Positions 1 through 7,583 of a stretch of 64,000 nucleotides of DNA are shown one piece after another. The position numbers were made by a program, and so were the translations under genes. Numbering within the stretch: position 1 is the first letter of the stretch; the number at the start of each line of letters is the position of its first letter. Source of the stretch: RGIG2206 sp045579085 (GTDB taxonomy: Bacteria; Bacillota; Clostridia; Oscillospirales; Acutalibacteraceae); assembly GCA_045579085.1 (NCBI GenBank), contig JAZNLO010000030.1:1-64000 (forward strand), written 5' to 3'. The notes below the pieces were generated by a model, which worked only from the letters and a program-made list of their open reading frames with translations, was not told the origin of the DNA and did no database searches.

Positions 1-2025
1 CTCACAGAACGACATGGCTACGATCCGACTTTTCTCTTCTATACGGGTCGTACCTATAAATTAGGTGAGACCCACGAGGGTACCGCTACCATGGACTGGA
101 TGGAGCAGGAGCAGGAGCGTGGTATTACCATCACCTCTGCTGCTACCACTTGTTTCTGGAATGACCATCGTATCAATATAATCGACACTCCCGGCCACGT
201 TGACTTTACCGTAGAGGTACAGCGTTCACTTCGCGTACTTGACGGCTCAGTTACTGTTTTGTGCGCTAAGGGAGGCGTTGAGCCGCAGTCTGAAACCGTT
301 TGGCGTCAGGCCGATGAATACAAGGTTCCGCGTATGATTTACGTCAACAAGATGGACATCATGGGCGCAGACTTCTACCGTGTTCTCGGAATGATTAAAG
401 ACCGCTTCAACTGCAACGGTGTTCCGATTCAGCTTCCTATCGGAAGTGAGGACACCTTTAGAGGTATCGTTGACCTTATCAACAACGAGGCTGAGGTTTA
501 TTATGATGACCTCGGTAAAGACGTAAGAAAAGAGCCTATTCCCGAAGATATGAAAGAGCTTGCAGCTAAGTATCGTCAGGAGCTTATCGAGAACATCGTT
601 GAGCAGGACGACGAGCTCATGGAAAAATACTTTGAGGGAATTGAGCCTACAGTTGAGCAGATGAAGAAGGTAATCCGTAAGGCAACCATCGCAAACGAGA
701 TGGTACCGATTGTTTGCGGTACTTCTTACAGAAACAAGGGCGTACAGCCTCTGCTCGACGCTATCGTTGACTTTATGCCTGCTCCTACAGACATTGAGGC
801 TATCAAGGGCGTTAACCCTGATACAGGTGAAGAAGAGGCAAGACATTCATCTGACCCTGAGCCGTTTGCAGCTCTTGCATTCAAGATTGCAACCGACCCG
901 TTCGTTGGAAAGATTTGCTTCTTCCGCGTATATTCAGGTAGCGTAAATGCAGGTGCAAGCGTTTACAACACTTGCAAGGACAACAAGGAAAGACTCGGAC
1001 GTATTCTTCAGATGCACGCAAATCACCGTGAGGACCTTGAAACCTGCTATGCGGGCGATATCGCAGCAGCAGTAGGACTTAAGAACACCACAACAGGTGA
1101 TACTCTGTGCGATGAGAAGCACCCCATTATTCTTGAGTCAATGAACTTTCCGGAACCTGTTATCCGTGTTGCTATCGAGCCTAAGACTAAGGCTGGTCAG
1201 GAAAAGATGGGCATTGCTTTGGCAAAGCTTGCTGAAGAAGACCCCACCTTCAAGTGCTACACCGATGAAGAAACCGGACAAACCATCATCGCCGGAATGG
1301 GCGAGCTCCACCTTGAAATCATCGTTGACCGTTTGCTCCGCGAGTTCAAGGTTGAGGCTAACGTTGGCGCACCTCAGGTTGCTTACAAAGAAAGCATTCG
1401 TACGAAGGTTGACCACGAGACCAAGTATAAGCGTCAGTCAGACGGTTCAGGTCAGTATGGTCACGTTAAGATTATTGTTGAGCCTAACGAATCAGGCAAG
1501 GGCTATGAGTTTATCAATGCCGTAACAGGCGGTTCAATTCCGAAGGAATTCATTGGACCTGTTGATGCCGGTATTCAGGGCGCACTTCAGTCGGGCGTAC
1601 TTGCAAACTATCCTGTTGTTGACGTTAAGGTTACACTTTATGATGGTTCTTATCACGAAGTTGACTCTTCTGAAATGGCGTTTAAGATTGCCGGTTCAAT
1701 GGCATTCAAGGAAGCTTGCCGCAAGGCAAACCCAATCCTGCTTGAGCCTATTATGAAGGTTACTGTTTTGGTTCCTGAGGACTACATGGGCGACGTTATC
1801 GGCGACCTTAACGCACGTCGTGGCGAAATTCAGGGCTTCGAGGACCGTTCAGGCATTAAGCAGATTAATGCAAGAGTTCCGCTCGGCGATATGTTCGGTT
1901 ATGCAACCGACCTTCGCTCAAAGACTCAGGGAAGAGGCCAGTACGTTATGGAGCCTGACGGATACAAGGAAGTTCCGAAGTCTATCTCTGAGAAGATAAT
2001 CAGCTCACGCACAAAGGCTGAGTAA
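1..2025 (+). CDS. fusA: Elongation factor G (5' end cut off by window)
   Basis: EF-G, the GTPase that drives translocation of tRNA and mRNA on the ribosome. Frame 1 is open from base 1, so the gene begins upstream; the first in-window ATG (91) is internal. Visible are the end of the G1 helix, the THEGTATMDWMEQE and RGITITSAATT switch regions, DTPGHVDF (G3), NKMD (G4) and canonical EF-G domains II to V down to the end KIISSRTKAE. About 20 N-terminal codons including the P-loop are missing. Codons 5-10 of the window (bases 13-30, HGYDPT) look like an insertion between the usual TER and LFYTGR of this very conserved helix. Followed 131 bp later by tuf, the normal str-operon order. Confidence 0.97.
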   Translation, partial: LTERHGYDPTFLFYTGRTYKLGETHEGTATMDWMEQEQERGITITSAATTCFWNDHRINIIDTPGHVDFTVEVQRSLRVLDGSVTVLCAKGGVEPQSETVWRQADEYKVPRMIYVNKMDIMGADFYRVLGMIKDRFNCNGVPIQLPIGSEDTFRGIVDLINNEAEVYYDDLGKDVRKEPIPEDMKELAAKYRQELIENIVEQDDELMEKYFEGIEPTVEQMKKVIRKATIANEMVPIVCGTSYRNKGVQPLLDAIVDFMPAPTDIEAIKGVNPDTGEEEARHSSDPEPFAALAFKIATDPFVGKICFFRVYSGSVNAGASVYNTCKDNKERLGRILQMHANHREDLETCYAGDIAAAVGLKNTTTGDTLCDEKHPIILESMNFPEPVIRVAIEPKTKAGQEKMGIALAKLAEEDPTFKCYTDEETGQTIIAGMGELHLEIIVDRLLREFKVEANVGAPQVAYKESIRTKVDHETKYKRQSDGSGQYGHVKIIVEPNESGKGYEFINAVTGGSIPKEFIGPVDAGIQGALQSGVLANYPVVDVKVTLYDGSYHEVDSSEMAFKIAGSMAFKEACRKANPILLEPIMKVTVLVPEDYMGDVIGDLNARRGEIQGFEDRSGIKQINARVPLGDMFGYATDLRSKTQGRGQYVMEPDGYKEVPKSISEKIISSRTKAE

Positions 2026-2070
2026 TTAGCCGACAAAACCTCAGACGAGGTTAATCTATCAAAATAATGC

Positions 2071-2098
2071 TTGAAATTTTACACGTTTATGGTAAAAT
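2071..2098 (+). promoter_or_regulatory. Putative promoter of tuf
   Basis: TTGAAA (2071-2076), 16-bp spacer, TAAAAT (2093-2098) preceded by TGG. It lies between fusA and tuf and could give tuf its own transcript in addition to read-through from fusA. Confidence 0.55.
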
Positions 2099-2156
2099 GG
2101 ATTTGGCGTTATTCGTAATTTATAATTTTTATAATCACAAGGGAGGATTATTAGAA

Positions 2157-3353
2157 ATGGCAAAAGCTAAATTTGAACGTTCTAAGCCGCACGTAAACAT
2201 TGGTACCATCGGTCACGTTGACCATGGTAAGACAACTCTGACTGCTGCTATCACAAAGTATCTCGGCCTTAAGGGCAACGCAGACTTCGTTGATTATGCA
2301 AACATCGACAAGGCTCCGGAAGAGCGCGAGCGTGGTATTACTATCAACACTGCTCACGTTGAGTACGAGACCGCTACCCGTCACTATGCACACGTTGACT
2401 GCCCCGGCCATGCTGACTATGTTAAGAACATGATTACCGGTGCTGCTCAGATGGACGGCGCTATCCTCGTTATCGCTTCTACCGATGGCCCGATGGCACA
2501 GACCAAAGAGCACCTTCTCCTCGCTCGTCAGGTTGGCGTTCCTTACATCGTTGTTTTCATGAACAAGGTTGACCAGGTTGATGACCCTGAGCTTCTCGAG
2601 CTCGTAGAGATGGAAATCCGTGAGACTCTTGACAAGTATGAGTTCCCCGGCGACGATACACCTATCATCAAGGGCTCTGCACTTAAGGCTCTTGAGGCTG
2701 TTGACAATCCTGAGGACCCCGCATATGCTCCTATCGCTGAGCTTATGGACGCTGTTGACACTTACATTCCTACTCCTGAGCGCAAGGCTGACCTTCCGTT
2801 CCTTATGCCTGTTGAGGATACTATGACCATCACCGGTCGTGGTACCGTTGCAACCGGTAGAGTTGAGCGTGGCCGTCTTAACGCAGGTGACGAAGTTGAG
2901 CTTCTCGGCCTTACTGAAGACCGCCGCAAGGTTGTTGTAACTTCTATGGAAATGTTCCGCAAGACTCTTGATTACTGTGAAGCTGGTGACAACGTAGGTT
3001 GCCTCCTCCGCGGTGTTTCACGTGACGAAATCGAGCGTGGACAGGTTCTTGCTAAGCCCGGTTCTATCAACCCGCTCACCAAGTTCCACGGTCAGGTTTA
3101 CATTCTTACTAAGGAAGAGGGCGGACGTCATACTCCGTTCTTCAACAACTATCGTCCTCAGTTCTACTTCCGTACAACTGACGTTACCGGTGTTATCTCT
3201 CTGCCTGCTGGCACTGAGATGTGCATGCCTGGTGATAACGTAGAGATGGATGTTGAGCTTATCACTCCTATCGCTATCGAGGAAGGCCTCCGTTTCGCTA
3301 TCCGTGAGGGTGGACGTACTGTAGGTTCAGGCGTTGTTACAAAGCTTAACTAA
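2157..3353 (+). CDS. tuf: Elongation factor Tu
   Basis: EF-Tu (398 aa) delivers aminoacyl-tRNA to the ribosomal A site as a GTP complex. P-loop GHVDHGKTT near residue 20, RGITINTAH effector region, DCPGHADY (G3), NKVD (G4) and full domains II and III ending SGVVTKLN. The start is the ATG at 2157 (MAKAKFERSKPHVN), behind GGGAGGATT at 2140-2149; the frame is open further upstream to 2067 but that part is not EF-Tu-like. It sits after fusA, and a terminator follows. Confidence 0.98.
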   Translation: MAKAKFERSKPHVNIGTIGHVDHGKTTLTAAITKYLGLKGNADFVDYANIDKAPEERERGITINTAHVEYETATRHYAHVDCPGHADYVKNMITGAAQMDGAILVIASTDGPMAQTKEHLLLARQVGVPYIVVFMNKVDQVDDPELLELVEMEIRETLDKYEFPGDDTPIIKGSALKALEAVDNPEDPAYAPIAELMDAVDTYIPTPERKADLPFLMPVEDTMTITGRGTVATGRVERGRLNAGDEVELLGLTEDRRKVVVTSMEMFRKTLDYCEAGDNVGCLLRGVSRDEIERGQVLAKPGSINPLTKFHGQVYILTKEEGGRHTPFFNNYRPQFYFRTTDVTGVISLPAGTEMCMPGDNVEMDVELITPIAIEEGLRFAIREGGRTVGSGVVTKLN

Positions 3354-3374
3354 TTTAGTTTAGTTTCAAATCAA

Positions 3375-3408
3375 AACGCACCCACGTTTAAAACGCGGGT
3401 GCGTTTTT
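3375..3408 (+). terminator. Terminator of tuf
   Basis: Inverted repeat AACGCACCCACG / CGCGGGTGCGTT around a short A/T loop, ending in a T run; Rho-independent type, 22 bp after the tuf stop. Confidence 0.85.
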
Positions 3409-3480
3409 CATATTAATATTTTAAATTTAGCCATAACTGTATGTAAGCTGATTTGGGAACAATTTGTCGATATAAAAATA

Positions 3481-3509
3481 TTGACTATAACAACTTTTTT
3501 GGTTAAAAT
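3481..3509 (+). promoter_or_regulatory. Promoter of the DUF1292 gene
   Basis: TTGACT (3481-3486), 17-bp spacer, TAAAAT (3504-3509), 31 bp before the start codon. Good sigma-A match. Confidence 0.65.
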
Positions 3510-3540
3510 AATAATAGTAATTGAAAGGACGGTTTAAGCT

Positions 3541-3873
3541 ATGGACGATAAAATTTCAAGCCTTAACAGCAACGGAGAGTATGACCCTTACATCATTGGC
3601 CTGTCTGATGAGGATGGAAATGAGTATCAGTTTGAAGTGCTCGACGATATAGACTATATGGATTCACGCTATCTTGCGTTGCTTCCGATATATGAAAACC
3701 CCGCAGATTCGCTTAACGACAGTGGAGAATTGGTTATCCTGAAAGCAGTTGAAGGCGAAACACCTGAGGACGAGGAATACGAAGAGATTAAAGATGATGC
3801 TGAGTATGAGGAAGTTGCCGCAATATTCAGTGACCGTCTGCAAGACCTGTTCGATATAGAAGACGAGGAATAA
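3541..3873 (+). CDS. DUF1292 family acidic protein
   Basis: A 110-residue, strongly acidic protein of the DUF1292 (YrzB-like) family, which has no established function. The N-terminal part (YIIGLSDEDGNEYQFEVLDDIDY, residues about 17-39) is the family core of short beta strands; the C-terminal third is almost all Glu/Asp (EDEEYEEIKDDAEYEE). No signal peptide or membrane segment, so cytoplasmic. The ribosome site AAAGGA lies about 11 bases before the ATG. It stands alone between the tuf terminator and a 6S RNA candidate and has its own promoter. Confidence 0.85.
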   Translation: MDDKISSLNSNGEYDPYIIGLSDEDGNEYQFEVLDDIDYMDSRYLALLPIYENPADSLNDSGELVILKAVEGETPEDEEYEEIKDDAEYEEVAAIFSDRLQDLFDIEDEE

Positions 3874-3879
3874 TCGAAA

Positions 3880-4062
3880 CCTGCCCTGTTTGTGAACTTA
3901 ATCTGCCTTTATAACCCTACAACCTTTTTATAGGGAGCTCGGCTTCGGCGGCGGGCACTGCAGACCTCCCGCTTATGCGGACGAAGGGAGCGCGATGTCG
4001 TTGAGAGGGCACCCACCTGCTGACTTGCAGGTTATTAATGACAGATGTACGGCAGGGCGGGC
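3880..4062 (+). ncRNA. ssrS: 6S RNA (candidate)
   Basis: A GC-rich island of about 183 nt in an otherwise AT-rich intergenic gap. 3881-3888 (CTGCCCTG) pairs fully, allowing one G-U, with 4053-4060 (CAGGGCGG), giving a closing helix of the right span for 6S RNA (usually 180-200 nt). The 3' half carries GGGCACCCACCTGC followed by GCAGGTTA, a motif I recognise from 6S RNAs. 6S RNA mimics an open promoter and sequesters housekeeping RNA polymerase. Neighbouring transcript: the stop of the DUF1292 gene is 7 bp upstream, so the RNA may be processed from that message or have its own promoter. A structured RNA is near certain; the 6S assignment rests on recall. Confidence 0.7.
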
Positions 4063-4076
4063 CACAAAATATATGA

Positions 4077-4117
4077 TAAAACCCCCAACGCGTTTTTACG
4101 TGTTGGGGGGTTGTCTT
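4077..4117. terminator. Bidirectional terminator after 6S RNA / DUF4364 gene
   Basis: Stem CCCCCAACGCGT / ACGTGTTGGGGG with A-rich left and T-rich right flanks, between convergent transcription units. Confidence 0.85.
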
Positions 4118-4127
4118 TATTTAAAAT

Positions 4128-4685
4128 TTAATCCTTGCTCTGATTATCAGTAAGCAGAGAAATGGCACCGCTGTAAACTCTCAGCGGGTCGTCGAGGAAA
4201 GAGGACTTTACGGCTTCGGCTTGCGCCTTGTCAGGCACCCACAGCTTGATTTCGAGTAAGCTCTGCTCGCCGTCAAGCACCATGCAAGCAACGTCAAAGC
4301 CGTTGCCGGACGGGGAGATGACAGCCTTGTTTTCGCGTGCAATTTTGAGCTTTGTCATCATCGAAACTGCCGCTCGTGCAGCCTTTTCCTTAACGGAAAG
4401 GGGGAGAACAAATTCCCATTCGTTTATGACCTCAGCACCTTGCTCGGTAAGCACAAGACGGCCCTTTGAATCGAGCACCACATTGCCCTTGCTAATCAGG
4501 TCGTCAACGGCTTGCATTATCTCGAAGAAATTGGCGATTCCGTAGTACTGAAGCAGCTCGGGAAGAAGCTGCTGCTCGATGGGCTCTTTAACAGACCTCA
4601 GGGTGTAGCATACAAGCAGCCTTGCTTGCTGAGAATTGTTGATTCCGCCGGGCTCTACGCCTGCAGTAATAGCATCATATTCCAT
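4128..4685 (-). CDS. DUF4364 family protein
   Basis: A protein of 185 residues in the DUF4364 family, found mainly in Clostridia. The N-terminal half reads like a winged-helix DNA-binding domain (FFEIMQAVDDLISKGNV followed by a short wing, LDSKGRLVLTEQGAEVI), the C-terminal half is a mixed alpha/beta domain. A transcriptional role is inference from that fold. The start is the ATG at 4685 (MEYDAITAG), behind AAGGTGA at 5 bases; a longer frame to 4715 has no ribosome site and overlaps the promoter of the divergent tRNA gene. No membrane segment. Confidence 0.8.
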   Translation of the reverse strand: MEYDAITAGVEPGGINNSQQARLLVCYTLRSVKEPIEQQLLPELLQYYGIANFFEIMQAVDDLISKGNVVLDSKGRLVLTEQGAEVINEWEFVLPLSVKEKAARAAVSMMTKLKIARENKAVISPSGNGFDVACMVLDGEQSLLEIKLWVPDKAQAEAVKSSFLDDPLRVYSGAISLLTDNQSKD

Positions 4686-4708
4686 AATTATCACCTTGAA
4701 AAAATATA

Positions 4709-4737
4709 TTGACAATTTATAACCAAAGTATTATAAT
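4709..4737 (+). promoter_or_regulatory. Consensus promoter of tRNA-Thr
   Basis: Perfect TTGACA (4709-4714), 17-bp spacer, TATAAT (4732-4737), ending 18 bp before the mature tRNA. Confidence 0.85.
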
Positions 4738-4755
4738 ACACATTGTGGCAAATTT

Positions 4756-4830
<75 letters not shown>

Positions 4831-4831
<1 letters not shown>

Positions 4832-4863
4832 ACAAGTCTGTTGAAAAACAGGCTTGTTTTTTT
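4831..4863 (+). terminator. Terminator of tRNA-Thr
   Basis: AACAAG(T)CTG / CAG(G)CTTGTT hairpin followed by a run of seven T, starting at the CCA end. Confidence 0.85.
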
Positions 4864-4945
4864 ATACCCAAAAGGCAGATTTACCGCCTGTTTTCAGCTA
4901 CAAACATATTATACCATAAAATCTCAAAATTTCAAAACTTTTTAT

Positions 4946-4974
4946 TTGAAAAAAAGCGAGATATTTGATATAAT
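4946..4974 (+). promoter_or_regulatory. Promoter of the HAD-miaB-mutSL block
   Basis: TTGAAA (4946-4951), 17-bp spacer, TATAAT (4969-4974), 26 bp before the HAD start. Likely entry point for the long downstream block. Confidence 0.7.
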
Positions 4975-5000
4975 GATATATTATTAGGGGGAGTATGCTT

Positions 5001-5675
5001 ATGAGTAAAATCAAAGCCGTACTGTTTGACCTTGACGGTACGCTTGTTAACACGATAAAGGACCTTGCAAATTCAGTAAACTACGCATTAACTGCTCATT
5101 TATTTCCAACCCGCGAGGAGCATGAATACAAATATTTCGTGGGCAACGGAATAGCAAAAATGGTTGAGCGTGCGCTGCCTGAAACGGCTCGTGACGAAAA
5201 AACACTTGCAACCGTACTGGCAACATTTGTGGACTATTACCGCGAGCACTCAATGGATACCACTGCGCCTTATGACGGCATAATTGAGCTTTTAGATGCA
5301 ATCAGAGCAAAGGGCATCAAGACTGCAGTTGTCACAAACAAGGCGGATTTAGCTGCAAAGGCAATCGTGCGTCAGATGTTTGGCGAGCGTTTTGATGAAA
5401 TAATAGGTCAGGTTGACGGGGTGCCCGTAAAGCCTGACAAGGCTATGCCGATGAAGGTTATGGAAGCGCTCGGTGTAACCCCTGCCGACTGCGTCTTTGT
5501 CGGTGATTCAAGCGTAGACGTACAAACAGGAGTCAACTGCGGTGCATATGCGGTTGGCGTGCTGTGGGGCTTTAGAGAAAAGGACGAGCTTGTATCAAAC
5601 GGCGCCGCTACAGTTATAGCAAAGCCTTGCGAGCTTTTACAGGTTATATCAGACCTCGACGAAACGGAGGAATAA
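5001..5675 (+). CDS. HAD-family phosphatase (phosphoglycolate phosphatase-like)
   Basis: A 224-residue haloacid-dehalogenase hydrolase. Motif I DLDGT at residues 10-14 (nucleophile D10, acid D12), motif II Thr in AVVTNK near 113, motif III Lys in PVKPDK, and motif IV GDSSVD. The helical cap between motifs I and II fits the Gph/PGMB subfamily, which hydrolyses small phosphorylated metabolites such as 2-phosphoglycolate; the exact substrate cannot be read from sequence. I chose the ATG at 5001 because GGGGGAG ends 7 bases before it, but only one base before the alternative ATG at 4995. First gene of the long block, 2 bp from miaB. Confidence 0.88.
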   Translation: MSKIKAVLFDLDGTLVNTIKDLANSVNYALTAHLFPTREEHEYKYFVGNGIAKMVERALPETARDEKTLATVLATFVDYYREHSMDTTAPYDGIIELLDAIRAKGIKTAVVTNKADLAAKAIVRQMFGERFDEIIGQVDGVPVKPDKAMPMKVMEALGVTPADCVFVGDSSVDVQTGVNCGAYAVGVLWGFREKDELVSNGAATVIAKPCELLQVISDLDETEE

Positions 5676-5677
5676 AG

Positions 5678-7096
5678 TTGTCAGGTTATAATACTGCTAC
5701 TGTTTCTAAAGAGGAAATACATATACAAAACGAATATGCAAAAAAAGCGGCGCCATTGCTTGTTGAACGCTTCGGCAGAACGCCTGTTGCGTATGTGCAT
5801 TCTTATGGCTGTCAGCAAAATGTAAGCGACGGAGAGCGCATAAAGGGTATGCTTGCTGAGATGGGCTTTTGCTTTAGCGATACCGCAGACGACGCCGACT
5901 TAATTTTGTTTAACACCTGCGCTGTGCGCGGTCACGCTGAGGACAGGGTGTTCGGCAACGTAGGAGCACTTAAGGCGCATAAGCGTCGCCACAAGGAAAG
6001 CATAATCGGCTTATGCGGCTGTATGGTGCAGCAAGAGCACATAGCGCAAAAGATAAGAGAGAGCTATCCGTATGTAAATCTGCTCTTTGGCACACACGTG
6101 ATACACACTCTGCCGGAGCTGATATACAAGCTGATAACCAAAAATAAACGCATCTTTGAAAAACCTGAGTGTGACGGGGTTATAGCGGAGGGCTTGCCTG
6201 TCAGACGTGATTCTAAGTTCAAGGGCTGGCTGCCGATAATGTACGGCTGCAACAACTTTTGCTCGTACTGCATAGTGCCGTATGTTCGCGGCAGGGAGCG
6301 TTCAAGAGAGCCTGAGGATATTATCAGGGAAGCAAAGCAAATGATAGCGGCGGGGTTTAAGGACATAACGTTGCTTGGTCAAAACGTAAACTCATACGGA
6401 AAGGGCGCCGCACACGGAGTCAATTTTGCAAAGCTGCTGAGAATGCTCAACGACCTTGAGGGCAACTTCCAGCTTCGCTTTATGACCTCGCACCCGAAGG
6501 ATTGCACAATCGAACTGCTTGATGCGATGCGTGATTGCGATAAGGTTTGTAAGCATTTGCATCTGCCGTTCCAGTCGGGAAATGACAGAGTGCTTACCGA
6601 GATGAACAGGCATTACAACAGGCAGCATTACCTCTCGCTTATTGAGGCGGCGAGGGAAAGAATGCCTGAAATAAGCCTCACAAGTGACGTAATAGTGGGC
6701 TTTCCGGGTGAAACCTATGAGGAGTTTAAGGACACTTTGTCTTTGGTTGAACAGGTTAAGTTTACATCGCTGTTTACGTTTATATATTCAGCCAGAGAGG
6801 GCACACCTGCCGCAAAGATGAAAGATGAGGTTACCCATAAGGAAAAGGCAAAATGGATGGGAGAACTGCTTGCATTACAGGAAAGAATTGCGGCAGAGCG
6901 CACCGCCTCTTATGTGGGGCAGACGTTCAGGGTGCTCTGCGAGGAGTGGAATGAAGACTCAGTTGCGTTTGGACGTACCCCGTCAAACGTTGGCATAACC
7001 TTCTCGGGTGGCAAGGAAATGCTCGGCAATTTTGTAGATGTAAAGGTAACAAAAGCGCTCAACTGGGTGCTTGAGGGAGAAATAGTAAACTCCTAA
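5678..7096 (+). CDS. miaB: tRNA-2-methylthio-N6-dimethylallyladenosine synthase
   Basis: Radical-SAM methylthiotransferase that converts i6A37 to ms2i6A37 in tRNAs reading UNN codons; it acts after MiaA, encoded in the same block. 472 residues. N-terminal UPF0004 domain with the cluster cysteines C45 (SYGCQQN), C81 (NTCAVR) and C115 (LCGCM), radical-SAM motif C191-x3-C195-x2-C198, and a C-terminal TRAM RNA-binding domain from about residue 400. The start is TTG at 5678, five bases after GGAGGA; the frame runs further up only inside the previous gene. RGHAEDR after C81 is a MiaB-type signature, separating it from RimO and MtaB. Confidence 0.95.
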   Translation: MSGYNTATVSKEEIHIQNEYAKKAAPLLVERFGRTPVAYVHSYGCQQNVSDGERIKGMLAEMGFCFSDTADDADLILFNTCAVRGHAEDRVFGNVGALKAHKRRHKESIIGLCGCMVQQEHIAQKIRESYPYVNLLFGTHVIHTLPELIYKLITKNKRIFEKPECDGVIAEGLPVRRDSKFKGWLPIMYGCNNFCSYCIVPYVRGRERSREPEDIIREAKQMIAAGFKDITLLGQNVNSYGKGAAHGVNFAKLLRMLNDLEGNFQLRFMTSHPKDCTIELLDAMRDCDKVCKHLHLPFQSGNDRVLTEMNRHYNRQHYLSLIEAARERMPEISLTSDVIVGFPGETYEEFKDTLSLVEQVKFTSLFTFIYSAREGTPAAKMKDEVTHKEKAKWMGELLALQERIAAERTASYVGQTFRVLCEEWNEDSVAFGRTPSNVGITFSGGKEMLGNFVDVKVTKALNWVLEGEIVNS

Positions 7097-7135
7097 AAAC
7101 AGGGGATAATTATAAAAAACAAAAGGAGAAAAGTT

Positions 7136-7540
7136 ATGGATATAATTGCAGCAGCACGTATGCTTGGAAAAGCAATACAGGAGGACGAACGTTTCAAGGC
7201 ATATCACAAGGCAAAAATAGCAAACGATACCGATGGTGACCTCCAAAAGCTCATCGGTCAGTTTAACCTTTTGCGTATGCAGATAGACGAGGAAATGACC
7301 AAAGAGGAAACCGATAAGGAAAAGCTTAAGAAGCTTAACGAGGAGCTTCGCAAAACCTATGCCGATGCTATGGTAAACGAGAATATGCAGGCATACACTA
7401 AGGCTAAGAACGAGCTTGACGAGGTTGTAAACCGTATGAACGCTATAATCGAGCTGAGCCTCGACGGCGCAGACCCCGATACCTGCGAGCCTGCAGATGG
7501 CTGTACAGGCAGTTGTTCAACTTGCGGCGGTTGCCACTAA
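7136..7540 (+). CDS. YlbF/YmcA (RicA-like) family protein with Cys-rich tail
   Basis: 134 residues, helical, of the YlbF/YmcA family. In Bacillus, RicA (YmcA), RicF and RicT form a complex that carries iron-sulfur clusters and affects RNase Y-dependent mRNA processing and development. The position miaB - this gene - mutS - mutL matches the ymcA locus of Bacillus, which supports a RicA assignment over RicF. The last 18 residues hold C117, C123, C127, C130, C133 and a terminal H134, a plausible Fe-S or metal ligand set. ATG behind AAAAGGAGAAAAGTT. No partner (ricF, ricT) lies in the window. Confidence 0.85.
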   Translation: MDIIAAARMLGKAIQEDERFKAYHKAKIANDTDGDLQKLIGQFNLLRMQIDEEMTKEETDKEKLKKLNEELRKTYADAMVNENMQAYTKAKNELDEVVNRMNAIIELSLDGADPDTCEPADGCTGSCSTCGGCH

Positions 7541-7583
7541 GCTTTAATAACAGCAAGGATATTTAAAAACTCGGAGGAAAACA

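Noticed and set aside
247..846. Minus-strand open frame of 199 codons inside fusA
   Set aside because: Antisense shadow of a highly conserved gene; no ribosome site or protein-like pattern.
2067..2156. N-terminal extension of EF-Tu
   Set aside because: The frame is open, but the ribosome site and the universal MAKAKFERSKPH start place translation at 2157.
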